Source of the DNA: Saposhnikovia divaricata
Lineage: Eukaryota; Streptophyta; Magnoliopsida; Apiales; Apiaceae
Reading direction: 5' to 3'
Length of the DNA: 64,000 nt
NCBI GenBank assembly: GCA_036435485.1
Contig: CM071599.1
Location: forward strand, 2,666,803 to 2,730,802
Numbering within the stretch: the stretch's first letter is position 1; each line of letters starts with the position of its first letter. The notes beneath the pieces were generated by a model. The model saw nothing but the letters and a program-made list of their open reading frames with translations. It made no database searches and was not told where the DNA came from. This document shows positions 44,937-57,466 of this stretch, piece by piece. The translations under genes and the position numbers were made by a program.

Positions 44937-45900
44937 TTAGTTGTCACAATATTTTTGATCTACAACTACAGCCATTGATGTACAGAAATCATGCAGTAAG
45001 ACATCATACTGTAGTTTTTCAGTCTAGTCATTCATCATGACAGGGTTATAGTTGTGAGCTATGTTTCTGAGAATGGTTAGGGCTGTAAGCTAAGATTGTG
45101 TTATTTGGTGTTATTTGCTGGAAGCTATAACTGTGAGAACGATCAGGGTTATGATATATCTATTGTATTAGCGGCAGTAATGGTGGTTGTAATTCAGTTT
45201 GGCATGTTCCAAACACAACCTATGAATCTCAGTTTGGTGATTTTTCTGGCTCTAGTCAACAAAAGCCATTGTTTGCTTCTCAATTTGCATTGACCTTTCT
45301 AACCTTTTATTTTCTTCTTGCAATTCAGTTTTCCTTCCTTTGGCTCTTTTCTGCTTTGTCTTACTTTCCTCCCGATTATCGAATTTCTGCTACGTTTTCT
45401 TTTTGGATAATTTAGGTTATAAGCTATGATTGTCTAGTTATAGCAGGGAGATTTATTTGTGAGAATGATCAAGGGGATGGGGTTATGATCTATTAATTGT
45501 AAATTTGTAATAGTAAGGCTGTAATCATAGCCATACTTTACAGGTTTTAGTTCCTTCAGTGTTTTCCTTGAAGGAGTTAACCTTCACGATATCTTTTAAT
45601 CTACAATCACAACCAGTTATGTACAACATATACATATTAAGGTATCCTAGTAATCCTACTATTCTTTTCAGTCCAGACATTCATTATGACAGTGTTATAC
45701 TTGCGAGCTATGATTAGGGTGATGAGCTATAATTTTTTTTTCTTGGCCAAGTGATGAGCTATGAGTATGATTTATAACTCATTGTAATAGAAAGGCAGCA
45801 GTGGAGTTTTTTCTTTTTTCTGGTTATGGATTTCAGTTTGATGATCATATGTCTCTAGTCACCAGAAGTTACCCTTTGCTGTTAGAGCTAGTCACCAGAA
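44937..45900. repeat. Diverged direct repeat downstream of PSAT (period about 630 bp)
   Basis: About 44937-45265 and 45570-45860 share GATCTACAA..ACA, CATTCAT.ATGACAG.GTTATA, GAGCTATG, TTCAGTTTG.TGAT and TCTAGTCA blocks in the same order. Fragments of the same sequence appear inverted near 49960-50080, 51745-51830 and 58165-58330. Confidence 0.7.
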
Positions 45901-45909
45901 ATAGAATAT

Positions 45910-46440
45910 TCATTTCAGTAATATCTTCTTTTAGGTTCTTTTTAAGATATTTTCTTCTCAGGTTCCTTTGTACAGTAGATTTTGCAAAGTGACCTTAGAA
46001 AGCTACTCTTTCCTTTTCTTGTGTATTGCTGATCGGAAAGCTACTCTTATCAAAAGCATAGCTACTCCCCCTTCGCGCATGGCTGAGACAGCAAAAACAA
46101 AGAATTTGGGCGATTTGTCTTGCTAAATGTATCATGAATGGCATCAAACGAGCAGAATTTGTGTTATGTACTTTCTGAAAACGCCGTGTGGTATTGTTCA
46201 AGGGGTTTTTTGTCTCTAATAAATAAGCCTAAAGAACACAATGATTTATAGATCAGTTCTGTGTAAAAGAATCTGACTGAATCAATTCAAATAAATTAAA
46301 TTTAAAGTTCAAAGAGTTAAAATTTTAGAAAATGAAACAAGGTGCCAACTTTACATGCCCAACCCATTTCATTCACATTTCAGAGGCAAACCATTTGGAC
46401 ATTGTTAGCTACAGAGTTGCACATAAGCAACAATGGATCA
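45910..46440. repeat. mTERF 3' flank, duplicated copy
   Basis: Matches about 58360-58790, downstream of the second mTERF copy: TCAGTAATATCTTCTTT, TTTGCAAAGTGAC, CTTGCTAAATGTATCA and GGCATCAAACGA are shared in the same order. This shows the two mTERF loci come from a segmental duplication. Confidence 0.75.
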
Positions 46441-46449
46441 TAAAATCAT

Positions 46450-47402
46450 GAGTAAAATTCAGGATGGTGGCTAAACTTTACCCCAATTTTCAAAATGTTG
46501 GCCGTGTTATTAGATTTTCAAAATGTTGGTTGATGTTTCCCTCCGCATTTCAAAAAGATGTCTTCCGTTAAGTCCCGTTAAGTATGCGTCGTTATCTTTA
46601 AATAATTATGAGTAAATTTCATGATGGTGGCTAAACTTTACCCCAATTTTCAATATGTTGACCGTATTATAGATTTTCAAAATATTGGCTGATGTTTCCC
46701 TCTGCATTTCAAAAAGAAGGGATGCATGCTGTACAGAGATAAAACAACCCAATTCAGAAACTATCCAACAAATCACAAATCAAATTACCAAACTTGATCT
46801 TAAAGTGCCTACAACTTCAAGATTAAATATTTATCTTAAAAACAAAAAGGGCTTCTCTCAATCACTTCAAATTCAATTCTACATCAAAAATCTTGAAAAT
46901 CTCAGCTCCCCATCTAACAATTTTCACATTCACAAACCAAGAGAACATACAAACATATATACACAAGAAAATAAAAGAAGGGTCATACCAAATTTTGAAG
47001 AGAAAGGGAAGCAGAGACATTAGAAAGAGTCAAAAGAGAAGATATGGTAGAAACAATTAACCTAAATAGTTGAGAAATAGACAGGTGACACAGCTTTACT
47101 TGAATGATAGTAAACATAATAAAATTTTGAAAATTTTGAAAATTGAATGATGGGAAACATCAGCCAACATTTTGAAAATCTATAACACGGGCAATATTTT
47201 GAAAATTGGGATAAAGTTTAGCCACCACCATAAAATTTACTCATGATTATTTAAAATTAACGGCGCATACTTAACGGAACTTAACGGAAGACACCTTTTT
47301 GAAATGCGAAGGGAAACATCGGCCAACATTTTGCAAATCTGATAACACGGCCAACATTTTGAAAATTGGGGTAAAGTTTAGTCACCACCATGAATTTTAC
47401 TC
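46450..47402. mobile_element. Non-autonomous MULE with long terminal inverted repeats
   Basis: The 9-bp TAAAATCAT at 46441-46449 and 47403-47411 is a perfect target duplication of Mutator length. Ends GAGTAAAATTCA and its complement start TIRs of 150 bp or more (GATGGTGGCTAAACTTTACC and inward). The TIR sequence is partly repeated again inside (about 46608-46720, 47150-47250). The 112-codon frame inside has no recognisable domain. It inserted in the last exon of the decayed mTERF copy. Confidence 0.87.
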
Positions 47403-48105
47403 TAAAATCATAAAATCAGCAGCAAATTCCTCATCATTTGTGCTCAACATATCTTTCAGGCTACATTCAACATTTCTACTCCTTAAATCCCAAAATCTGG
47501 GTTCTATTTTCTTCTCCATCGAGTAGCTATAATACCTCGGATATTTAACAATCTCGCTCAAAGGTTTTCTCATTGTGTTCACTAGAAATTCCGACTTGGG
47601 CCTCAAAACCTCTTTGATGCTATACCCAAGAAGTGGGATGCAACATCCTTTCTTGAACGCCCAATTTCCATCAAGTACATCATCCTGCAACAATAACAAA
47701 AATTATTCTTACAATAATAACATGCATCTATGACAACTTCAAGCAGTTCAATAACTCAATTGTCCTTAAATGGTATGATTTTAGCCTGCCACAATCATAG
47801 CGTCTACTTTTTGATCAACTACTAGATAATAAAAATGATACAGCATTTTAGATGGCCATCAAATGTTTCCGAGTTTAAGAAATGGAGCACTAAATTAATA
47901 GATGTAAGCGAACTTGAGATGTATACCGAGGATGCAAGGCTTTGCCAATGTCACATATATATAGCTCCGGGTATTTTTTTTGATGACATATGGAAGAAAC
48001 CCCAGAAACACCAATACTGTTTAGGAACTCAATCTTCTTCCTGAAAATTCTGTCAACAGTTTCCTCATCAAGTCCTGATTCTTCTTTCAAAAAATTTACC
48101 ACCTG
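47403..48105 (-). pseudogene. Partial mTERF copy, decayed
   Basis: Matches the last two exons of the mTERF gene at 58791-59585. The last exon (about 47412-47685) lacks 19 bp present in the other copy (frameshift near 47635) and its end is cut by a MULE. The previous exon (about 47935-48102) lacks 42 bp that encode an mTERF motif segment and has a one- or two-base deletion near 47995. The intron between them and part of the upstream intron (to about 48330) also match. No upstream mTERF exon remains; SHMT sequence takes their place. Confidence 0.88.
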
Positions 48106-48364
48106 AAAAACGTTAAACTACTCCCTCTCAGAATGTCCCAAGAATAATTATTAAAGCAATTGAACAAGACCAACACCATGTCAAGGACCTAGACTTCGAC
48201 CAAGAAGATCAAGAAAAAAAGATCAATAAACAAGACCAAAATAAGAACCAGGTGAAAAGATAAGGATTACTAAATCAACAACTACTGTTTATCATAAGGT
48301 TAAATTGTCTTGGCATGCAAAATGTAATGAGATATAACATACCTGCACCACATGAAGCCTCTAT

Positions 48365-48905
48365 TCAGTTTCTGTATTTCATTAATGTTTGGTCGAAACC
48401 AATAGTCGGAAAGTTCTTGGCATAATTTTCTACTTCGTGCCTCAAGATTGAAATCTCACATTGATATTTATCACTGTTCAGTATCTCAAGATAATCTTTG
48501 AGCCTAGTTCCTGATACAATAAGGTGCATAAGCTTGCAAAAGTTATAGAGAAGAATATATGAAAAATCATTTTCTAACTTTGTAAACTCTAATCAACCTT
48601 CGGAATTAGCCTTGATCTTCAAAGCCAGTCTTACTGCAGCTTCGAAGAACTCTGCAACTTTCAAAAAATCCTTTTCAACAAACCCCTCGAAGTCAGAGCA
48701 GGAGTTCCTGGATTACCAAACTAAATAAAATAACTCATACAAATAAGTAACTCGTAATTGCAGCAAAAGATAATTAAAGAAGAAAGGGCTTGCCCATTGG
48801 AATGCCCCCGGGTATCATGGTGGAGACGTCACCAGGAACTGTGTTTTTGTTGGCCGCATTGGCCACAGATTCAAGCATTTTTTCTACTCTCGGCCCATCA
48901 ATCTC
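48365..48905 (-). pseudogene. Serine hydroxymethyltransferase fragment, last three exons with introns
   Basis: Exons on the minus strand: 48905-48794, 48707-48598 and 48510-48365. They encode EIDGPRVEKMLESVANAANK, TVPGDVSTMIPGG, then TPALTSRGFVEKDFLKVAEF and the C-terminal TRLKDYLEILNSD to TIGFDQTLMKYRN followed by TGA. This is the C-terminal end of a plant SHMT, most like the mitochondrial type, a PLP enzyme linking serine and glycine. The first donor is GC rather than GT. The N-terminal catalytic part, including the PLP lysine, is missing, so it cannot be an enzyme. Confidence 0.88.
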
Positions 48906-48909
48906 CTGC

Positions 48910-49499
48910 AGAAAATTGATTCACATTCTAAGAAGTAGATTTCCCTGAATAAACTATTCCACTTAGACATTGGAACATACTTATATCTCTTTAGTGACAA
49001 ACCGGCTTTTAATTATAGACTACAAATTTTGCACTCAAATTTGAAATGCCCTTACAGGGATCATTATCTTCAGGCATTTTATATGTAGCATATGAGCATG
49101 TTAAAAAGTTTTATCAGTTTTAAAATAAAATAACTAGACTAGAATTAAGAGGATTGTTTTCCTCCAAAAGCCATGAGAAATATTGCTCTCTAAAACATGA
49201 CCTCATAAGGTCACCAATATAGTTTCTAAAAATAAGGTTTCAGTAACGAAGCAAAAAGAAGCATATCTTGTTCTTTAACCTTGTTATTCAAATTAGCAAT
49301 ACCGAATGGTTCTCAGTTCCACCGGAAACTAACTCATATCCATTTGTATTAAAGCCTGGAATAAAAAGGACTTGAAAAATAATTTCAGCTGAATGATAAT
49401 CGAAAATGAAAAACTATATACTGAACAGAGAGAAGAAGAATTTTATCAACTAACAAGTGTAATAAACTAGATAATCATTTTAAATAAAAAATTTAATTA
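48910..49499. other. Intergenic, no supported gene
   Basis: AT-rich sequence upstream of the SHMT fragment. No further SHMT exon found. Confidence 0.45.
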
Positions 49500-49571
49500 T
49501 CAATTCAAATATATTTTCCCGCTTCGCACGGATAATAAATTTTCTGTGCACGTACTTTGCACGGCATCTAG
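49500..49571 (+). mobile_element. Helitron-like 3' terminus, uncertain
   Basis: A hairpin-prone GTGCACGTACTTTGCAC is followed by CTAG at 49568-49571 and then T, like a Helitron 3' end. The 5' end was not found. Confidence 0.35.
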
Positions 49572-49959
49572 TATTAATTAGTAGTCAAATCGAGTTACAA
49601 ACTCTAAGCCTTCTGTAGTACTGATGTAAGATATTTTCTAGCACTTTGCATCAGATATGAATACATATATGTTGTAAACATTTTGGAGCCCAGATGACAC
49701 TTTCTCTAATCAAATAAGTTCAGCTTATATGTCATTCATCTGATTAATTTTTTATTTTTAATAAATAAAAGAACCAAGTTGAAATAGTACATTGTAGAAA
49801 ATAAAGGTGTGAGATCGTAAAATGGTTTATTAATACAATTGTAAAGCAGAAAAGAGACATGGCAAACTAAATTGCAAGACAGAAAATGAAAAATGGAAAT
49901 AAAGGTTTGGAAAATTCCATGCAAATTGAGAAGAAACTAGCACCAACAACAAACGATGG

Positions 49960-50080
49960 GTTTTGTTGACTAGAGCCAACAATATCACCAAATTAACTGA
50001 GATTCATAGCTTACTTGTGTTAAAGAACATGCCAAACAAATAACCACCACCATTCCGGTCTTGCTATTACAATAACTAGG
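49960..50080 (-). repeat. Inverted fragment of the PSAT downstream repeat
   Basis: TTTGTTGACTAGAGCC, AACTGAGATTCATAG and AACATGCCAAAC are reverse complements of sequence at 45180-45265. Confidence 0.7.
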
Positions 50081-50816
50081 CAATTTAGCCGCGCTTCGCG
50101 CGGTTAATAAATTTTTATTATTAGGTACTAAAAATAGAAAAATTATTTTTTATCTTATAAAAATTAACTGGCATTTTAAAAATTTCCTAAAAAAGTGATT
50201 TAAAATAGTTTGTATGAATTATTAGTTGGAATAATACTCTCATTATATATCAAAAATTTTAATAATCTTAAAAATATCATAAATATGAAAAATAACAATT
50301 ACAATATTAAATATGACTAAATAACGTTTTGAAAGCCGACAGCCCTCTCATAACATACATATTCAATAATAGCATAAAAATTCATGTAATAAGAATATTA
50401 ATTTATTTTCACACAATATAATGAAACATGTGTATAACATTTTTATCGACTTAATCGATTAATAAAATGGTTGAGTTTATTATGTAAAAAATAAAAAAGC
50501 TGTCAATATTATTTTATACAAATTCTAGATTTTAACCAAAAGATTATACTTCCATAACTTATAATGATTTCCACAATTAATGATAAAAAACTGTTTGAGA
50601 AGTTAAGATCGTTTGTCCTGCACTTGTCCGAAAAAAGCTTGCAAAAATTTTCAACATGTAATAAAAAATGATGTAATGGGAACAATTTTAAGTCATTAAT
50701 TTACATGAAAATAATCTTAGTTTTATACATATACTTAATATTTTAAATTTGAATAAGAGTTATAATGCTCAAATAAAATTTGTTAATCTTTTATATAAAT
50801 AATAATATGAAGTAAA

Positions 50817-50860
<44 letters not shown>

Positions 50861-51000
50861 TAAGCATAATTGATTATTAAGATGCCATTAAGATGTCCTT
50901 TAGATGCTATTTAATGTAAGAAAAATTAAATAAAAAAAAACCAGAAAAGTGAAAATTTAAGAAAAATATTTTAAACGCTTCTGGTGCTTTTCCGATCTCC
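50074..51000 (-). mobile_element. Helitron-like element, 5' end uncertain
   Basis: On the minus strand the sequence ends with a GC-rich hairpin CCGCGCGAAGCGCGG followed by CTAAATTGCCTAG and T, a Helitron-type 3' terminus. The body to the right is AT-rich and non-coding and includes an (AT)n run at 50823-50857. The 5' border near 51000 is a guess. Confidence 0.45.
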
Positions 51001-51015
51001 TGGCATTATAATATA

Positions 51016-51744
51016 CTAGCTTATAACCCGTGCGAAGCACGGGTTTCTTTTGATAGGTTATAAAATTTATTTAACATTATAATTATGTTTTTATATAATC
51101 CTTATTTTTAATAATTTTTTAATTTTAATTTAATATAAATTTATATAATGAAATGCATGGTTTAAAATTTATTTTGTAAAATTCTAAATTAAAAATGTCG
51201 TTGACGGGTTCGAACTTTGAATTTTTAGTAAATTAATTTAACCATATAATATATCTTATTATTAGATCTAACGATTGTTATTTATTAATAAAAATAATGA
51301 TTTGTATATATGGTGAGATATTTTTGGGTGTATATTAGTGATCTCAAGATTAATTTTAAATTAAAAAATACTCCATGTTTTAATTACAAAAATTACTACT
51401 AAAAATAATTACGGAAAGATATGGTGTGATATTTTGGATATATATTAATTATTGTAATATTAGTTTTAAATTAAATGGTAAAGTGTTTTAATTAGAAGTA
51501 AAATCTTTAGAAAAAGTGAATAATTGAGTTGTTGGAGCAGAAAAAAGAGTCCAAGTAGAAGTGGATGAAGGAATTTTAATCAGAATATAACTACGTTAAC
51601 ATTAGTAATTAGCTTTTTGAGTTGTTTTTGTAATTTAATTATTTATTTTAATAATTAGGATAACCAAACCGAAAACCAAAACTTAGAATAACCAAACCGA
51701 AAACCAAAACTTTAAATGTTTCGGCTTTAATATAATAGTATAGA
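51016..51744 (-). mobile_element. Non-autonomous Helitron, copy A
   Basis: On the minus strand it starts TCTATACTATTATATTAAAG and ends with hairpin CCCGTGCTTCGCACGGG then TTATAAGCTAG. It sits between A and T, as Helitrons do. 729 bp, non-coding. Copies C and D and a truncated B lie at 55.8-58.2 kb. Confidence 0.78.
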
Positions 51745-51835
51745 TAGATATAGATAGATCATAGCCCCTGATCTTTCTCACAGTTATAGCTTCTGGCTAT
51801 AACACCAAATTACACAATCATAGCTTACGCACAAA
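51745..51835. repeat. Flank shared with the right end of Helitron copy D
   Basis: AGATAGATCATAGCCCCTGA and about 60 further bases are almost identical to 58165-58250. Copies A and D therefore sit in the same duplicated site, not two separate insertions. Confidence 0.85.
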
Positions 51836-52559
51836 AAAGTAAATACATATAAGAGTGATATTTATAATAATTTTTCAATACTAAATTAGTGATTAATTTA
51901 AATAAATTCTCTCGGTCTATGTTTCACACGAATTATCATCTAGTAAATAATATAGGTAATGCTAGGTATGCGAAATTGATACCCAAAAATTCCTCCCGAA
52001 TTAATGAATTGACGTATAGCATAATTATAGCATTGCACCACGTCGCATATTAATATACTAGCATCATTCTTAGAACAAATTTGCAAATTATACATAAGCG
52101 TAATCAAATAACATAAGTGATAATTGTTTATTTTAATATTTTAGTTTTTGAATTTGATTCTCTGCTAATTTCCAAAATTAGAACATATATTTACTTATAA
52201 ACATATATATTTAATTACTTAAAGAAAACAAGTTTTGATTATAAAATTACAAAGACACCATCTACAAATTGTAAATCTACTCTAAGAATTTATGAACTTA
52301 TGAGAAATTGATGCATTTCTCAGATGATAAGGGTTTAACTTTTGTCGTCTTTCGATTCTTGTTGCAATTTTTTAAAATAAATGTTTAGTAAGATATGTAA
52401 GTGTAATTATTTAAAAAAACAATATTAGAAAAATAATGTACTTCCAATCAATATATATAAATAAATGAGGATACGCGGGCGCTTAGGTGGCGCTCTAAGA
52501 TCATCTCAATCTATTTTTCTAATTTTTAGAATTTTTCGATTTTAAGTACTAATAAATAT

Positions 52560-54870
52560 AAAAATATCTTTTAACATATTAGAAGTAGAATAGGTGTTCG
52601 AATTTATGGATGATAAGAGTTCGAATTTATAGGGAAGCCATATAATTAGAAGTTCTATTGGAAGTAAAATAGATATTTAATTATAAGGCATATGATTAAA
52701 AGTTCTATTAAAAATAGAATAGGAGTTCAGATAAATATTAATAAATATAATAATATATTTTACCATATTAGAAGTAAAATAGGTGTTAGAATTCGTAGAA
52801 GAAAAGAGTTCGAAATTATAGGGAAGACATGTAATTAGTAGTTCTATTGGAAGTATAATTATAAGTATTTATAAGGCATGCAAGTTCTATTCGAAGTAGG
52901 ATAGGAGTTCTAATTTATAAAGAATAAGAGTTCAAATTTATAAAAAAAACATATAATTATAAGTTCTATTAGAAGTGAATATGTGTTTGAATATATAAAG
53001 GAGACATATAATTAACAATTTTATTGGAAGAAGAATACAAGGACGGTGGTGACATTTTTTACAATATAATTATAAAAAAATCTTTTAATATATTCGAACA
53101 GTGGTAAGTGCCCAATCCGTGAACCGTGAGGTCACGGGTTCGACTCCTGCCGGGGGTCAAAAAAACCGGAAACAATCTCTCTACCTTTGTGTAGGGGCAT
53201 GATTGCGTACATCCTACCCCCCCTCAGACCCTGCTCATGCGGGATATACTGAGTACGTTGTGTTTTTTTTTTCTATAATATAAAGAGAAAAGATGTTTTT
53301 TTTTTTAATTTTTAGAACTCCATAAATTTAACACTAATAAATAAAAAAATATCATTTAAAATATTAAAAGTAGAATAGGTGTTCGAATTTATAGATAAGA
53401 AGAGTTCGAATTAATAGGGAAGACATAAAATTAAAAGCTCTATTGGAAGTAGAATATGTATTTAATTATAAGGCATATGATTAAAAGTTCTATTAGAAGT
53501 AGAATAGGAGTTCAAATAAACACTAATAATTATAAAAAAATCTTTTAATATATTAGAAGTAGAATTGGTGTTCGAATTTATAGAAAAGAAGAGTTCGAAT
53601 TTATAGGGAAGACATATAATTAGAAGTTGTATTGAAAGTAGAATATGTATTTATAAGGCATATGATTAAAAGTTCTATTTAAAATAGAATCGGAGTTCGA
53701 ATTTATAGAGAATAAGAGTTCGAATTTATAGAAAAAACATATAATTATAAGTTCTATTGGAAGTAGAATGGGTGTTTGAATATATAGAGGAGACATATAA
53801 TTAAAAAATTTATTAGAAGTAGAATGCAAGGATGGTGGTGACATCTTTAACGATATTCTAAAATTATATATTTTTTATACAAGTTATTTATACTTCTATT
53901 AGGAAAAAAATTCATATATCCAGTACAAATCTCATAAAAAAGGTCTTCGTATTTAAAAAGAATAGAATTGATGTGTTAACAAAATAAAAAAACATTCTCA
54001 TGCGGGAACCCTAAACAAATATAGAAGTATCTATAATATAAAGAGAAAATAAGATGTTTTTTCTACTTTTAAAACTCCATAAATTTTAGAAAGCTTGGAG
54101 AAAATAAAAATTGGAATTCACACTATTTTTAGGTTTGGATTTTAAGAAAAAAAGTTGTATAATAATATGTAATGAATATTCCATTTGGCTATATAATCGT
54201 GTTAAAATTTCGATCTCAAACGAGAGCGGCTCGAAACGTATTTGACGGAAAGACGGCTCAGTAGAAAAGATTGTATCAGCTATATATTAGAATTTAAAAT
54301 TGATGATAAAAATTTTATCTCATTTTTAGTATTCGATTTTTATGGATAAACATTATTATACAAGTAATATATGTAAAAGTTAGGGTTTTGTTCTTAACGA
54401 GAGAGCGATTCAAAAGGAATAACCATGTTTGACGAGAAAGCGGTTCATTAAAGAAAACCGTGTTGAATATAAAAATTTAATATTGATGATATAATCGAAA
54501 AAAATATATATAATTTTTTTTAGAATTTTAGGATTTTAAATATTAATAACTAAAAAACTATTAATAACTAAAAAACTATCTTTTAACATATTAGAAACAT
54601 AATAGGTGTTCAAATTTATTGAAAATAAGAGTTTAAATTTATACGAAAAACATATAATTAAAAGTTTTATTCGAAGTAGAATAAGCGTTTGTAATACATA
54701 TAATTAAGAGTTTTATTGTAAGTAAAATATGAGTTCTAATTTATAAATAAGAAGAGTTTGAATTTATAGAAAATACATATAATTAAAATTTTTAATTAGA
54801 AGTAGAAAATATGTTTTTATATATAAAGAATATATTTAATAAAATATTTTATTGGAAGTAGAATACGAGG
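52560..54870. repeat. Diverged long-period repeat inside the Helitron candidate
   Basis: Motifs AGAAGTAGAATAGGTGTTCG, GGGAAGACATATAATTA and AAGTTCTATTGGAAGTAG recur in the same order at about 52.58, 52.76, 53.36, 53.55 and 54.59 kb. These are several decayed units of roughly 200 bp within 700-1000 bp blocks. No reading frame is conserved. Confidence 0.65.
53096..53275 (+). mobile_element. Au-like SINE
   Basis: AGTGGTAAGTGCC (end of an A box) and GGGTTCGACTCCTGCC (B box) form an RNA polymerase III promoter. The body has CTCTACCTTTGTGTAGGGG and CAGACCCTGCTCATGCGGG, and it ends GAGTACGTTGTG plus a T run, as in Au SINEs. A target duplication is not clear in this AT-rich site. Confidence 0.82.
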
Positions 54871-55768
54871 ACGATGGAAATGTTACGTCTTATATGATTT
54901 TTTAAACTTTATTTCTTTTTTTTTTCCTAAAATTCTTTTATTTTAATTTTTTATACAATTTAATTATACTTGCATTAGAAAAATATGTCCATAAATTCAA
55001 TATTATTCCCGTAATAAAAGTCTTCGCATTTAAAAAAATTGATGTGTTAACATTATAGAAAAATAATTCCATGCGAAAGCTATAAATTAATACAGGAATA
55101 TCTATAATATACAGAAAATATAAGATGTATTTTCATCTTTAAAACTCCATAAATATTCGAAAGTTTAAAGAATGTTAAAATTAGAATTTTCTCTCTTTTA
55201 AGGTTTTAATTTTTAAGAAAAAAAATGTTATTTCATAAGATAAGTGCTAATGAAGTTAGAATTTCGGTTCCAAATAAGAACAGCTCGAAACATGTTTTAA
55301 CGAGAAAACGGCTCACTAGAAGAGATTGTATTAACTATTAGAATTGGATACTGATATCATAATTTTTATTTTTAGGATTTGATTTTTATGGATAAAAATT
55401 ATTATATAAGTTTTTAGAAAATATGTTAAATGTAACGAAAATCTATATTGAATTATTTTAAAAAAATTATAATGCCGCCGCGAAGCGCGGCTTTATCAAC
55501 TAGTTTTAAGTAAACAAAAAAGAGATGGGAGGATATGCATACATCAGAGAAGGCATAGAAGTTAGATGAACCAACTGCCAACCATTTTCTTAATCCAAGA
55601 AAAAAAGCAAATATAGGCAGACGGTTGCATAACTGTTGATTTTTGCGAAAACATAATAAACCATGTTGAATTACAACCAACATAACAGAGTATGCAACTT
55701 TTAATTATAGGCCAAATCTTTTTACAAATTAATATTCGAAGAAACTCGTCAATTACTTGACCCCATTG

Positions 55769-56402
55769 AACTGCGAAGCACGGGTTTCTTTTGATAGGTT
55801 ATAAAATTTATTTAACATTATATTTATATTTTTATATAATCCTTATTTTTAATAATTTTTTAATTTTAATTCAATATAAATTTATATAATGATATGCATG
55901 GTTTAAAATTTATTTTGTAAAATTCTAAATTAAAAATGTCATTGACGGGTTCGAACTTTGAATTTTTAGTAAATTAATTTAATAATATAATATATCTTAT
56001 TATTAGATCAAATGATTCTTATTTATTACCAAATATAATGATTTGAATATATGGTGAGATATTTTTGGGTGTATATTAGTGATAGCAAGATTAATTTTAA
56101 ATTAAAAAGTAACGTGTTTTAATTACAAAAATTACTACTAAAAATAATTACGGAAAGATATGGTGTGATATTTTGGATATATATTAATTATTGTAATATT
56201 AGTTTTAAATTAAATGGTAAAATGTATTAATTAGAAGTAAAATCTTTAGAAAAAATGGGTAATTGAGTTGTTGGAGCAGAAAAAAGAGTCCAAGTAGAAG
56301 CTGGATGAAGGAATTTTAATCGGAATATAATTACGTTAACATTAGTAATTAGCTTTTTGAGTTGTTTTTGTAATTTAATTATTTATTTTAATAATTAGTA
56401 TA
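55769..56402 (-). mobile_element. Helitron copy B, truncated at both ends
   Basis: Matches copy A from inside the 3' hairpin (GCGAAGCACGGG) to about TTTTAATAATTAG. It lacks the hairpin's other arm and the 5' terminus. Confidence 0.75.
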
Positions 56403-56600
56403 ACCAAAGAAGAATAGAGTTCTGTGCACAGTGTTCGTGAAGGCAACGAAGGTTTTAAGTTTAGCTGTATTAGTAATGGTGTAAATATAAAATACTATTG
56501 TGTCTTTAGGACTATAGCCAATAACGGATTAAAATTGATTTATTTTATATTTAAAATTAATTAAAAATTAAATTAACCAAATCGAAAACCAAAATAAATA
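56403..56600. other. Spacer between Helitron copies B and C
   Basis: About 200 bp of AT-rich DNA not found in the other copies, ending in a short piece (AACCAAATCGAAAACCAAAA) related to the Helitron 5' region. Confidence 0.5.
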
Positions 56601-57296
56601 GCTTATAACCCCGTGCGAAGCACGGGTTTCTTTTGATAGGTTATAAAATTTATTTAACATTATAATTATGTTTTTATATAATCCTTATTTTTAATAATTT
56701 TTTAATTTTAATTTAATATAAATTTATATAATGATATGCATGGTTTGAAATTTATTTTGTAAAATTCTAAATTAAAAATGTCGTTGACGGGTTCTAACTT
56801 TGAATTTTTAGTAAATTAATCATATAATATATCTTATTATTAGATCTAACGATTCTTATTTATTACTAAAAATAATGATTTGAATATATGGTGAGATATT
56901 TTTGGGTGTATATTAGTTATCGCAAGATTAATTTTAAATTAAAAAGTAACTTGTTTTAATTACAAAAATTACTACTAAAATAATTACGGAAAGATATGGT
57001 GTGATATTTTGGATATATATTAATTATTGTAATATTAGTTTTAAATTAAATGGTAAAGTGTTTCAATTAGAAGAAAATCTTTAGAAAAATTGGGTAATTG
57101 AGTTGTTGGAGCTGAAAAAAGAGTCCAAGTAGAAGCTTAATATGGATAAAAGAATTTTAATCTGAATATAATTACGTTAACCTTAGTAATTAGCTTTTGT
57201 AAGTTATTTTTATAATTTAATTATCTGTGAAAACCAAAATAAATGGGATAACCAAACCGAAAACCAAAACTTTTAATGTTTCGGCTTTAATATAAT
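56601..57296 (-). mobile_element. Helitron copy C
   Basis: Near full length. The 3' hairpin CCCGTGCGAAGCACGGG (plus-strand reading) is at about 56620. The 5' side ends TTTCGGCTTTAATATAAT without the final TCTATACT. Confidence 0.75.
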
Positions 57297-57465
57297 CCAA
57301 GTAGAAGCTTAATATGGATAAAGGAATTTTAATCTGAATATAATTACGTTAACCTTAGTAATTAGCTTTTTAAGTTATTTTTATAATTTAATTATTTGTG
57401 AAAACCAAAATAAATGGGATAACCAAACCGAAAACCAAAACTTTTAATGTTTCGGCTTTAATATA
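57118..57465. repeat. Direct duplication of the Helitron 5' part (about 170 bp, two copies)
   Basis: CCAAGTAGAAGCTTAATATG to TTTCGGCTTTAATATAAT occurs at about 57124-57296 and again at 57297-57466, between copies C and D. Confidence 0.85.
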
Positions 57466-57466
57466 A

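Larger units (their letters stand above)
52448..55503 (+). mobile_element. Candidate Helitron of about 3.06 kb, non-coding
   Basis: The right end has hairpin CCGCGAAGCGCGG followed by CTTTATCAACTAG and T. The left end is taken as A/TCAATATATATAAATAAATG at 52448. The interior is non-coding and made of diverged repeats (see 52560-54870). An Au-like SINE lies inside. The 3' end is clearer than the 5' end. Confidence 0.55.

Noticed and set aside
46685..47023. 112-codon frame inside the MULE
   Set aside because: Low-complexity composition, part of it lies in the TIR, and no domain is visible.
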